This document shows positions 9,742-17,937 of a DNA stretch of 64,000 bases, one piece after another. The notes under the pieces were generated by a model. The model had not been told where the DNA came from and did not search any database. It saw only the letters and a program-made list of their open reading frames with translations. The position numbers and the translations under genes were made by a program. Position 1 is the first letter of the stretch; each line of letters opens with the position of its first letter. The stretch spans positions 1,550,001-1,614,000 of the forward strand of contig NZ_OMOQ01000001.1 in the NCBI RefSeq assembly GCF_900302475.1, read 5' to 3'. Origin of the DNA: Defluviimonas aquaemixtae. GTDB lineage: Bacteria > Pseudomonadota > Alphaproteobacteria > Rhodobacterales > Rhodobacteraceae.

Positions 9742-10882
9742 CCCCGCGCCCCGCAAGCGAGAAATAGGTTTTCTCGAACTGCCTGTGCACCCAGTCCGGG
9801 TCGAACCGGTCCAGCTTCGATTTTGCGAGCGCCGCTATGCCCATGGATTCGGGAAGCGTATCATTCGTAAGGATTTCCGTGACCGCCGTGGCAATCGCGT
9901 CCACGTCACCGATCGGCACGACGCGCCCCACCTCGTCATCGATGAGTTCGACCACCCCGGAACAGGCCGCCGACACGGAGGGCGTTCCCGCCTGGAACGC
10001 CTCCACGATCGTGAACGGCAGCGCCTCCCAGCGAGAGGTCAGGAGGAAGAGGTCCGCAGCGCGCAAGTAGAGATGCGGGCGGCTCACGCGGCCGAGGAAG
10101 CGAAGATGGCTCTCCACGCCCCGCTCTTTCGCCAGCGCCTTCAGCTTCGCTTCGTCCGGCCCGTCGCCCGCGACCACGAAGCGGAGTTCAGGATGGTCGC
10201 GCATGATCCGGGCGACCACGTCGATCAGGATGTCGATGCCCTTCTGATGCACTAGTCGCGCGACGGTAATGACGAGCTTCTCGCCGCCGGCCAGCAACTC
10301 GCGCCTCAGCGCCGCGATCTCGTCGGGCGGGTCGTCCGGCGCCGGCGTAACGCCGAGGCCCAGGACCATGATTTTCGCCTCGGGCACCCCGCCGATCTTC
10401 GCCAGATCCTCCGCCGAACGGTGCGAGGGCGTGATCACGAGATCCGCCTTCGACGCGATTTTGCCAAAGGAAGCGATGCGTGAGGGGTCGGAGCCGTGAT
10501 AGGTGACCGCAAGCGGGATGCCGGTGCCCATCCGGGCAAGGTTCGCAGCGAGCATCGGCGCGGATTCGTGAGCATGGATCAGGTCGACCCGATTGGCCTT
10601 CAGCCAGCGGCGAAGCGTCCAGGCGGCGCGGCAGGCGTTCGTCAGCCGCGCCGGAACGGACCCGCCAAAGTCCGAGATGAATTTGATGGGCAGCTCCAGA
10701 TAGTCGGACTCCGTCTCCGGTCCGGCCCACGCGTCGGACGTGCCGGCGAGCGTGATCCGGTGGCCCCGCGCACGCATCCAGTCCCTGAGCGACAGGACAT
10801 GCCGCGTGATCCCGCCCACGCCGAACTGGGTTTGCATCTCAAGGACATGAAGCCTGCCCAAACCGGGATCATCACTCGTCAT
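9722..10882 (-). CDS. Glycosyltransferase family 4
   Basis: A 386-residue GT-B enzyme. The N-terminal acceptor domain opens with LHVLEMQTQFGVGGITRH, the glycine loop of family 4. The C-terminal donor domain has VARLVHQKGIDILIDVVA and the EALPFTIVEAFQAGTPSV segment, whose Glu residues hold the nucleotide sugar. It probably adds one sugar in the exopolysaccharide or LPS pathway of this region. The 3' end overlaps the convergent SDR gene by 20 bases. Divergent from the next GT4 gene across 239 bases. Confidence 0.85.
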   Translation of the reverse strand: MTSDDPGLGRLHVLEMQTQFGVGGITRHVLSLRDWMRARGHRITLAGTSDAWAGPETESDYLELPIKFISDFGGSVPARLTNACRAAWTLRRWLKANRVDLIHAHESAPMLAANLARMGTGIPLAVTYHGSDPSRIASFGKIASKADLVITPSHRSAEDLAKIGGVPEAKIMVLGLGVTPAPDDPPDEIAALRRELLAGGEKLVITVARLVHQKGIDILIDVVARIMRDHPELRFVVAGDGPDEAKLKALAKERGVESHLRFLGRVSRPHLYLRAADLFLLTSRWEALPFTIVEAFQAGTPSVSAACSGVVELIDDEVGRVVPIGDVDAIATAVTEILTNDTLPESMGIAALAKSKLDRFDPDWVHRQFEKTYFSLAGRGVSPPAA

Positions 10883-11011
10883 GCTTCAATCCGATCCTGA
10901 AAAACGCGTCCCATCGTCCTTACTCCAGCCGCCACGGGATGGCACGTCCAAGATCGCCGCTTTGGGGGCGGATCGGATGACTGGAGCCGGAATGGAAACG
11001 ACGTGACAGAA

Positions 11012-11026
11012 TTGCAACCTTTGCAA
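11012..11026. repeat. 15-bp palindrome between two divergent glycosyltransferase genes
   Basis: TTGCAA (11012-11017), CCT, TTGCAA (11021-11026). Each half is itself palindromic, and together they form a symmetric site in the region between the two GT4 starts. It sits 96 bases before the plus-strand start and about 130 before the minus-strand start. It could be an operator serving one or both genes. The rest of the 239-base gap shows only a strong AGGAGG-type ribosome-binding site before 11122. Confidence 0.35.
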
Positions 11027-11121
11027 ACGCACGACGATCGGCACTACGAAGAAGGTTCGCGCCGGTTGGGCTCGCGCGCGGGATCGGTCATAGGGGAACG
11101 GAAGGAACAGGAGGAGCGGCC

Positions 11122-12294
11122 ATGCACGTCGCCATCGACGCGAGCGCCTGGGATAACGATCGCGGTTTCGGCCGCTTCACCCGCAGCCTCGTCGCCGCCC
11201 TCGCCGCACGCGACACCGGGTTCCGCTATACCCTCCTCTTCGACCGCGCCCCAGAACGCGCCGCGCCCGAAGGTGTCGATGTGGTCGTCGCGGGCGCCGG
11301 CCAGTCCATGTCCGAAGCCTCGTCCGGCACGAGCGCACGGGCCGGTGCGGACATGCTGACCCATTCGCGCGCCGCCGCCAGGCTCGACTGCGATCTCTTC
11401 TTTTTCCCGGCGAGCTATTCATTTTATCCCATCCTGTCGCGCGTGCCGAAGCTCGTCTGCTTTCACGACACCATCCCGGAGCGTTTCCCGGATCTCGTCT
11501 TCCCGACCAAGCGGAACTTCCGACTGTGGCAGATCAAGACCTGGATCGCCAAGGCGCAGGCCCGGCGGATCCTTACCGTCTCCGACGCCTCGGCCGCCGA
11601 CCTGTCGCAGATCCTCCGCATCCCGCGCGACCGGATCGATGTGACGACCGAAGGCGCCTACGAGGCGTTCCGCCCGATCGAGGACGCGGCCCGCATCGCC
11701 GCCATCCGCGACCGTCACGGCATCGCCGAGGACGACAAGGTGCTCCTCTATATCGGAGGCTTCAACCGCCACAAGAATGTGCTGAGGCTGATCGAAGCAA
11801 TGCCTGCGGTTCTCGCCGCCGAACCGCTCGCGCGGTTGGTGATCGTCGGCCGCACGACCGGCGCGCGGTTCTGGGACAATGTCGACGAACTCAAGGCCGG
11901 CGCGTCGCGAGATGCCCGCACCTCCGACCGCATCACTTTCACCGGCGAGATTTCCGACGAAGATATGGCCGAGCTTCTGAACGCCTCCCACGCGCTCGTC
12001 ATGCCGTCCTTGTGGGAAGGCTTCGGCCTGCCCGCGCTCGAGGCGATGGCCTGCGGCACGCCAGTCCTCTCGTCGGACCGGGGCAGCCTGCCCGAGGTCG
12101 TGGGCGACGCCGGCCTCTTCTTCGACCCCGAAGACACCGGAGCGCTTGCCGCCTGCGCGATCCAGCTTCTGAGCGACGAGGTGCTGCACGGGCGGCTGTC
12201 GGCGCAGGCGTTGGCCCGGGCGTCCACGTTCACTTGGGAGAAGAGCGCGGAACTGACGGAGGCGTCGTTCGGAAGGACCGTCGCGAAAGGCTGA
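11122..12294 (+). CDS. Glycosyltransferase family 4 (mannosyltransferase-like)
   Basis: A 390-residue GT-B enzyme beginning MHVAIDASAW, the opening of many mannosyl or rhamnosyl transferases. It has KVLLYIGGFNRHKNVLRLIEA at the start of the donor domain and SLWEGFGLPALEAMACGTPV as the EX7E nucleotide-sugar site. With GDP-mannose genes nearby, mannose is a reasonable but unproven donor. The start has a good ribosome-binding site (GGAACAGGAGGAGCGGCC before ATG). It is followed by a convergent esterase gene 126 bases on. Confidence 0.85.
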   Translation: MHVAIDASAWDNDRGFGRFTRSLVAALAARDTGFRYTLLFDRAPERAAPEGVDVVVAGAGQSMSEASSGTSARAGADMLTHSRAAARLDCDLFFFPASYSFYPILSRVPKLVCFHDTIPERFPDLVFPTKRNFRLWQIKTWIAKAQARRILTVSDASAADLSQILRIPRDRIDVTTEGAYEAFRPIEDAARIAAIRDRHGIAEDDKVLLYIGGFNRHKNVLRLIEAMPAVLAAEPLARLVIVGRTTGARFWDNVDELKAGASRDARTSDRITFTGEISDEDMAELLNASHALVMPSLWEGFGLPALEAMACGTPVLSSDRGSLPEVVGDAGLFFDPEDTGALAACAIQLLSDEVLHGRLSAQALARASTFTWEKSAELTEASFGRTVAKG

Positions 12295-12420
12295 CAGGGT
12301 CGCCACAACGCACATTCAGCCGGCGCCCCGCCGATATCCTTGGAGAATTCGAGCCGAGTTCAGGCTGCGCCTGACACCGCATTTCTCTCCGACGGAACCG
12401 CTCGTTGGTCAGCAGGTTCC

Positions 12421-13503
12421 CTATTCTGCGTGCACCAGTCGCGCGCCAACCCAGGGAAGGACGATCCGCTCCAATCGCTCTCCGACGTGCTCACGATGGT
12501 CTCCCTCGTAGACGTCCAGGCGATGAGGTATGCGCTCTGCTCCAAGACGCTGCGAGAATGCGAGCGTTCCAGGCGGAATGTGCAGAAACTGATCGCCAAG
12601 ACCGACGCCGATAGCAAGTCCGCGCAAGCTGCGAAGCGCTTCGCGGGAGTCGTCCACCCGCCGCACTGGCAAGGCATCCAAGAAGCGATCGTAGGCTGCA
12701 TCCTCGAGAACCACCTCGCCGCGAACGATATCGAACGGAAAATCACCATAGGTTGGCGGATTATCGGGATCCGGGCTGAAGGCGGTGACGATGCCGAGCG
12801 AAGCGATCGGGTAGAAATCCCTGCTCTCGAACAAGGATTGCAAGTCTTCTTCGGACGCGACCTCGGCCGCGCGTTTCCATGCGTCATTGCCGAAGCCAAA
12901 GTCGTCGGTGGCAGCCAGACAGCACGGACTCAGGGCCCAAACAACAGAGAACAATCCGGGACGCGTCATCGCTAAATGCAGGGCACCGTAGCCGCCCATG
13001 GAATGGCCAACCACGGCGCGGCTGTCTGCGCTGGCCTTGGTGCGATAATTGGTGTCGACGAAAGCGACGAGATCGGTGGCGATGTAGTCGCCCCAGTGTC
13101 CACTGACCGCCGAATTGCGATAGAAGCCGCCACCGTACTTGTTTCCAGCATTCGGCATGACCACCACCAATTCTGGAATGTCTCCTGCCTCAATGAGGCG
13201 ATCCAGAATTGCCGGCACCTCGAAGTGCTCAAGCCAGACGACATAGTCGTCGAAGATGCCGTGCAGCAGATACACAACCGGATATCGGCGCTCTGGTTGG
13301 CTGCCGTAGCTCGGCGGCAGATAGATGGCGGCACCTTGGATGTCCGGAGTCCCGAGCAGGTTGCCGGCCAGCGACGGGGCTGAAATCTCGACTTCGACGA
13401 CACGACCGGCAGTGTCGCCGGCCGATTGCGCTGTCAGAACGCCAGGCGTCGCAAACATAATCCCGATCTGGAACAAACCTGCGCAGAGAAGTTGAAACCT
13501 CAT
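12421..13503 (-). CDS. Secreted alpha/beta-hydrolase esterase (esterase D / feruloyl-esterase type)
   Basis: A 360-residue esterase of the putative-esterase family. The signal peptide runs over residues 1-26 (MRFQLLCAGL to LTAQSAG), so it should be exported. The body has YPVVYLLHGIFDDYVVW, the nucleophile elbow GHSMGGYGAL with Ser168, a possible acid Asp304 and the C-terminal His in EGDHREHV (336 or 339). I start it at 13503 because a GGAGG ribosome-binding site lies 5 bases before that ATG; the ATG 12 bases upstream contains this site. Codon third positions are less GC-rich than in neighbours, and it breaks up a polysaccharide cluster, so it may be acquired. The substrate could be an ester on a surface or plant polysaccharide. 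Confidence 0.82.
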   Translation of the reverse strand: MRFQLLCAGLFQIGIMFATPGVLTAQSAGDTAGRVVEVEISAPSLAGNLLGTPDIQGAAIYLPPSYGSQPERRYPVVYLLHGIFDDYVVWLEHFEVPAILDRLIEAGDIPELVVVMPNAGNKYGGGFYRNSAVSGHWGDYIATDLVAFVDTNYRTKASADSRAVVGHSMGGYGALHLAMTRPGLFSVVWALSPCCLAATDDFGFGNDAWKRAAEVASEEDLQSLFESRDFYPIASLGIVTAFSPDPDNPPTYGDFPFDIVRGEVVLEDAAYDRFLDALPVRRVDDSREALRSLRGLAIGVGLGDQFLHIPPGTLAFSQRLGAERIPHRLDVYEGDHREHVGERLERIVLPWVGARLVHAE

Positions 13504-13667
13504 CGAAGCCTCCATGTTTACCAGATTAACATCTAGGGTCGCGGGATTGCTCGAACAAGTACATTGAAGATCCGGACGCACCCGCGCGTCGCCCATGGCT
13601 CACGCTTGGAAGTAACCGCCAGATCTTCGCACCAGCGGTTCAACAAGGCAATCGCGAGGCCATGCCG

Positions 13668-15074
13668 CTACACGCGGCCGAACTCGTCCTCGATCCGCTC
13701 GATATCGTCCTCTTCCAGATAGGTGCCGGTCTGCACCTCGATGATCTCGACCGGGATGCGGCCGGGGTTGGCCAGCCGATGGATTCCGCCGATCGGGATG
13801 TATACGCTTTCGTTCTCGTGCAGGACCGAAACCTTGTCGCCCAGCGTCACCTCGGCCGTGCCGCGCACGACCACCCAGTGTTCCGCCCGGTGGTGGTGCT
13901 TCTGCAGCGACAGCCGCGCGCCCGGCTTCACCACGATCCGCTTCACCCGGAACCGCTCACCCAGGTCCATCGTCTGATACCAGCCCCAGGGCCTGTGATT
14001 GCGGATGTGCTCCTCGGCCTCGGGCCGTCCGTCAGCCTTCAGCGCACCGACAAGCGACTTGACCTCCTGCGCACGGCCACGCGGGACCACCATGACCGCG
14101 TCCGGCGTCTCGACGATGGCAAGGTCGTCGACGCCAAGCGCGCAGACGAGCCGCCCCTCGGAATGGATGAGATTGCCGCGCCCCTCCATCACCAGCCCGT
14201 CACCGCGAATCGCGTTATCGGCAGCATCCTTGCCAAGAACCGACCAGACCGCGTTCCAGTCGCCGACGTCGGACCAGTGGAAATCGGCTGGCACGACATA
14301 GGCGTCCTTCGTGGTCTCCATGAATCCGTGGTCGAAGGATATCGCGCGGGCCTTCGCGAACGTAGCCCCCGGAATCAGCATCCCGAGATCGGGCTTCAGA
14401 GCGCGCACGGCCTCGGTCACGGCGGCAACCGTCTTCGGGTCGACCTCGCGCGCGGCCTCGATCAGCCAGCCCGCGCGGAAACAGAAGATGCCTGCGTTCC
14501 ACAGGCAGCCGTCAAAGATCAGCCGGTGCGCCCGTTCCGCGTCGGGTTTCTCGACGAAGCGCATGACCGCAGCGGCTCCCTCGCCCGCCGACGCGCCCGG
14601 CTTTACGTAGCCGTAGGCGGTCGATGGTTCGGTGGGCGTCACGCCAATCACCGCAATCCCTGCCTCGCGGACCTGGGTGGCGGCCGTCACGACTGCGGCG
14701 CGGAAAGCCTCGGTCTCGCGGATCAGATGATCCGACGGCATAACCGCAAGGACGCTGTCGGCATCGTCGTCCGCCGCGATCGCAGCCGCGAGAAGGACAG
14801 CGGCGAGCGTATCGCGCCGCTCAGGTTCGATCACCACGCGCGCGCCCGGCGCAACCGCTTCGACCTGGTCGCGGATCGTGAACCGGACGGGATGGGCGCC
14901 GATCACCATCGGTTCGGCAAATCCATTGCCCGCGACGCGGCGCAGCGTCATCTGCAACAGGGTCTCCTCGCCTGCGATGGGAAGGAGCTGCTTGGCCATA
15001 CCCTCGCGCGACACCGGCCAGAGCCGCGTGCCCGTGCCACCGCAAAGGATCACCGGCAGGATCTTGTCGCTCAT
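13668..15074 (-). CDS. manC: Mannose-1-phosphate guanylyltransferase / mannose-6-phosphate isomerase
   Basis: A bifunctional enzyme of 468 residues that makes GDP-mannose, and can isomerise fructose-6-P to mannose-6-P. The N-terminal pyrophosphorylase domain has CGGTGTRLWPVSREGMAKQ (11-28), MPSDHLI, FVEKPDAE and DVGDWNAVW. The C-terminal cupin (about 350-468) has HHHRAEHWVVVRGTAEV. Two normally conserved stretches vary: PKQ reads AKQ, and the GRNTAPA loop reads RRDTLAA (86-92). I start it at 15074 (MSDKILPVIL), at the first strand of the fold. It pairs with the phosphomannomutase gene, divergent across 442 bases. Confidence 0.88.
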   Translation of the reverse strand: MSDKILPVILCGGTGTRLWPVSREGMAKQLLPIAGEETLLQMTLRRVAGNGFAEPMVIGAHPVRFTIRDQVEAVAPGARVVIEPERRDTLAAVLLAAAIAADDDADSVLAVMPSDHLIRETEAFRAAVVTAATQVREAGIAVIGVTPTEPSTAYGYVKPGASAGEGAAAVMRFVEKPDAERAHRLIFDGCLWNAGIFCFRAGWLIEAAREVDPKTVAAVTEAVRALKPDLGMLIPGATFAKARAISFDHGFMETTKDAYVVPADFHWSDVGDWNAVWSVLGKDAADNAIRGDGLVMEGRGNLIHSEGRLVCALGVDDLAIVETPDAVMVVPRGRAQEVKSLVGALKADGRPEAEEHIRNHRPWGWYQTMDLGERFRVKRIVVKPGARLSLQKHHHRAEHWVVVRGTAEVTLGDKVSVLHENESVYIPIGGIHRLANPGRIPVEIIEVQTGTYLEEDDIERIEDEFGRV

Positions 15075-15516
15075 CGTGGGTTCCTTCGCGCTATCGTGCC
15101 CCGGGCGCGCCCGAAGGGTGCCGTCTTTTGCTCGGGCTGCCGGGAAGCCGGTGCTCGGCACATTCGGCATGCACTGTCGGGTTCACGGGGGGCTGCTCGC
15201 ATGCTGCTCTGTCGCGTTCTCCTGGGCAGGATAGGCCGAATGACGGGGCACCGCGACCCTCAAACGCATGGCTGGGCGAATTGGTGGAAAGTGCGAAACA
15301 ATGGCCGCCCGGCGAGAATACTCCTGCCATGCATGGTCGAATACCGCGCCGTTCAATGCGCGTCGCACCACGCTCCAGCCGCCTGCCGCCTCCGGCCCGC
15401 CCCGCGCCCGTTCCGCAAGCCGCGCGGCGCGTGCGGCCCCCTGCCGCGACGACTATACATCTGCGTCCGATCTGTCACAATTGCCTCTCGTAAACCACTG
15501 AAAGCGTGCGAGGAAA
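15075..15516. other. Intergenic region between manC and the phosphomannomutase gene
   Basis: A 442-base divergent gap. Reading frames across it are low-complexity Arg/Pro/Ala translations typical of GC-rich noncoding DNA, with no ribosome-binding site at any start. The only element I can support is GCGAGGAAA just before the ATG at 15517. Both flanking genes need promoters here, but I cannot place them with confidence. Confidence 0.5.
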
Positions 15517-16905
15517 ATGGTACCGAAATTCGGAACGAGCGGGCTCCGGGGCCTGGTGAGTGAGCTCACCGACGGGCTGACGGCGGGCTATGTGAACGCC
15601 TTCCTGAAGTCGGTCCCGCATCGCGGCGTCCTCTTCATCGGACGCGACCTGCGCCCCTCCTCACTGCGCCTTGCCGAGGCGGTCGCAGCGGCGGCCGAAA
15701 ATCTCGGGCTCGACGTTGTCAATTGTGGTGCACTGCCGACCCCGGCTCTCGCGCTCGCCGCCATGTCGGCGGGCGCGCCGGCGGTGATGGTGACCGGCAG
15801 CCACATTCCGGCCGATCGCAACGGGCTGAAGTTCTACAAGGCCGATGGCGAAATCACGAAGGCCGACGAGGCCGCCATCCTCGCCTCCTACGACGGCGAG
15901 GCCGTTCTGCCATCTGCCCAACTCGGCGCCGCGCCCGATGCCCTTCAATCCTATGCCCGCCGCTATCTCGGCTACTTCGCGGCCGGCGCACTTTCCGGGC
16001 TGCGGGTCGGGCTGTGGCAACACAGCTCGGTCGCGCGCGACCTGCTCGACCGCGTGCTGATCGCTCTGGGGGCCGAAACCGTGCCCCTCGGTCGTTCGGA
16101 GGAATTCGTGCCTGTCGACACCGAAGCGGTCAGCGACGAGACGCGCGCACTGCTTGCGTCCTGGGCGCACGAGCACCGGCTCCACGCGATTGTCTCGACC
16201 GACGGCGACGCGGACCGGCCGCTCGTGGCGGATGCCGAAGGCCGGGTCGTCCCCGGTGACGTGCTGGGTCTTCTGACCGCATGGGCGCTCGGTGCAGGCA
16301 CGGTGGTGACGCCGCTTTCCTCGAACACGGTGATCGAGGCGTCCGGCGCGTTCGCGCAGGTGATCCGCACGCGGATCGGCTCGCCATACGTGATCGAGGC
16401 GATGGAGGTTGCGCGGCGCGATCCTGCGGCCCGCGTGGTCGGGTTCGAGGCGAATGGCGGCTTTCTTCTGGGCTTCGAGGCATCGGGCTCGGGCGACAGT
16501 GTGGCGCCCTTGATGACGCGTGATGCATTCCTGCCGATCCTCGTGCCGCTGGCCGAGACGGCCGCAAGGGGAAAGCCGCTGTCGGCACTCGTCGCCGCCC
16601 TGCCCAACCGTCACACGGCGAGCGACCGGCTTCAGAACACGCCGTCGGAACGCTCGTCAGACCTGGTTGCACGGCTTGCCGCAGATGCGGAGGAACGTGC
16701 CCGGTTCTTCGCCGGTCTTGGCCCCGAAACTGCGCTCGATCTGACCGACGGGCTCAGGGTGACCTTCACCTCCGGCGCGATCGCGCATCTACGACCGTCA
16801 GGCAATGCGCCGGAGCTCAGGGCCTATGCCGAGGCGAGCAGCGAGAGCAACGCCGCCGCGCTCGTTCGCCAGCTTCTGAGCCGTGCCCGAGACGCGCTTA
16901 CCTGA
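15517..16905 (+). CDS. Phosphomannomutase (alpha-D-phosphohexomutase family)
   Basis: A 462-residue enzyme interconverting mannose-6-P and mannose-1-P, the step before GDP-mannose synthesis by the divergent manC product. The phosphoserine loop is VTGSHIPADRNGLKF with Ser95, the metal loop is STDGDADRPLVAD, the sugar-binding loop is GFEANGGFLLG, and the phosphate-binding end is LRPSGNAPELRAYAE. It is not GlmM-like in length or loop sequence (GlmM has TASHNP). Phosphoglucomutase side activity is possible. The end overlaps the convergent C45 gene by 8 bases. Confidence 0.87.
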   Translation: MVPKFGTSGLRGLVSELTDGLTAGYVNAFLKSVPHRGVLFIGRDLRPSSLRLAEAVAAAAENLGLDVVNCGALPTPALALAAMSAGAPAVMVTGSHIPADRNGLKFYKADGEITKADEAAILASYDGEAVLPSAQLGAAPDALQSYARRYLGYFAAGALSGLRVGLWQHSSVARDLLDRVLIALGAETVPLGRSEEFVPVDTEAVSDETRALLASWAHEHRLHAIVSTDGDADRPLVADAEGRVVPGDVLGLLTAWALGAGTVVTPLSSNTVIEASGAFAQVIRTRIGSPYVIEAMEVARRDPAARVVGFEANGGFLLGFEASGSGDSVAPLMTRDAFLPILVPLAETAARGKPLSALVAALPNRHTASDRLQNTPSERSSDLVARLAADAEERARFFAGLGPETALDLTDGLRVTFTSGAIAHLRPSGNAPELRAYAEASSESNAAALVRQLLSRARDALT

Positions 16906-17890
16906 CCCCGATCCCAGCCGTCTCCGGCGTGTGAATGAGCCGCGTGCCTTCCTCGAATCCGTCCAGGGCGAAGCGCCAAGACGCACCGGGCCAGCGCAGT
17001 TCCATCTCACCCAGGCGTGGCCGGTAGACGGCGGTGTAGAGCGTTCCGAACCCGTGCGCGAAGGCGGTCGAATAGATCGGCGGGCGCAGGAAGGCCGAGA
17101 TGAACTTTTCCTGCGCTTCGATATGCAGCGTGAGGCGCTGTAGCAGGAAGCGCTCACGCTCCACCGTCGCGGTCATGCGCGCATGGCTCGTCCACTCCAC
17201 TGTCTTCTGGTGATTGGTGGCGACCGCCGCATGCGTGATCTCGGCCGGGCGGTCGGGCGCCATCATCACGGTCAGGAAGCGCCGCTTGGCGTCAAGGACG
17301 GTGACGTTGTAGCTCATATGCGTGGGGATGCGGGCGAGCGCCGCGCCCGCCTCTTCGGCGGTCTGGCAGGTCTGGAGCACGTAGCGCAGGATCAGCGGCA
17401 CGCCGAAGCCCTCCCCCACCACCTGTCTTCCACCGAAGGTCAGAGATGCGGCGAGCCCGGCGTCGTTCACGCCATCGACGAGCCCCCAGAGCCCGTCGCT
17501 CGTGCCGAGCACGCTCCGCCCCAGCCACTCCGTACGCATTATGATCCTGTCGAACGCGTTTGGATTGTAGTCGTAGTTCCGGACCATGACCGGCTCGCGC
17601 CCCGGCCAGATCGCCTGGCTGCATCCTGACAGGTAAGGCGGCGGGCGGTAGAAGGACAAAAACCGCGCTGCGTGATCTCCACCGCCGGCAAGCTCGCAGA
17701 GCCGGTCATAGAGCGGAACGAGTTCCGGCATGTGCTGCTTCAGCGCCTGCCGGCTTTCCCAGAAAGGCGGGCGCGGCCCCTCGCCCTCCCTCAGCCACCA
17801 GCGATGATAGTCCGGCCAATACTCGGCAAAAAGCGCGGCCCATTTCGGGCCGGGCTTGGGTTCGTCGATGGCGCGCCAGGGAAATTCCAT
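16898..17890 (-). CDS. C45-type Ntn hydrolase / acyltransferase (carcinine hydrolase, isopenicillin-N acyltransferase family)
   Basis: A 330-residue protein with the plan of C45 self-processing Ntn hydrolases. The likely nucleophile is Cys90 in LSGCSQAIW, followed by VMVRNYDYNP and GLWGLVDGVNDAGLAASL, then NVTVLDAKRRFLTV. Family members cut or form amide bonds of small amines and beta-lactam precursors. Here it is the last gene of a run with an ATP-grasp ligase, a decarboxylase and a nitrilase-type amidase, 47 bases after the ligase gene, so an amine amide is a likely substrate. I start it at 17890 (MEFPWRAIDE). Reading further upstream enters the preceding gene in another frame. Confidence 0.7.
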   Translation of the reverse strand: MEFPWRAIDEPKPGPKWAALFAEYWPDYHRWWLREGEGPRPPFWESRQALKQHMPELVPLYDRLCELAGGGDHAARFLSFYRPPPYLSGCSQAIWPGREPVMVRNYDYNPNAFDRIIMRTEWLGRSVLGTSDGLWGLVDGVNDAGLAASLTFGGRQVVGEGFGVPLILRYVLQTCQTAEEAGAALARIPTHMSYNVTVLDAKRRFLTVMMAPDRPAEITHAAVATNHQKTVEWTSHARMTATVERERFLLQRLTLHIEAQEKFISAFLRPPIYSTAFAHGFGTLYTAVYRPRLGEMELRWPGASWRFALDGFEEGTRLIHTPETAGIGVR

Positions 17891-17937
17891 GTCGGTCCGG
17901 TCCTCGGGTGCGGCGCACGCGCCGGACCCGGCATGGG

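Noticed and set aside
13662-15563. Long plus-strand frame of over 600 codons opposite manC
   Set aside because: It is an antisense frame in GC-rich DNA. It has an Arg/His/Pro-rich translation with no recognisable domain, while the minus strand encodes a full manC.
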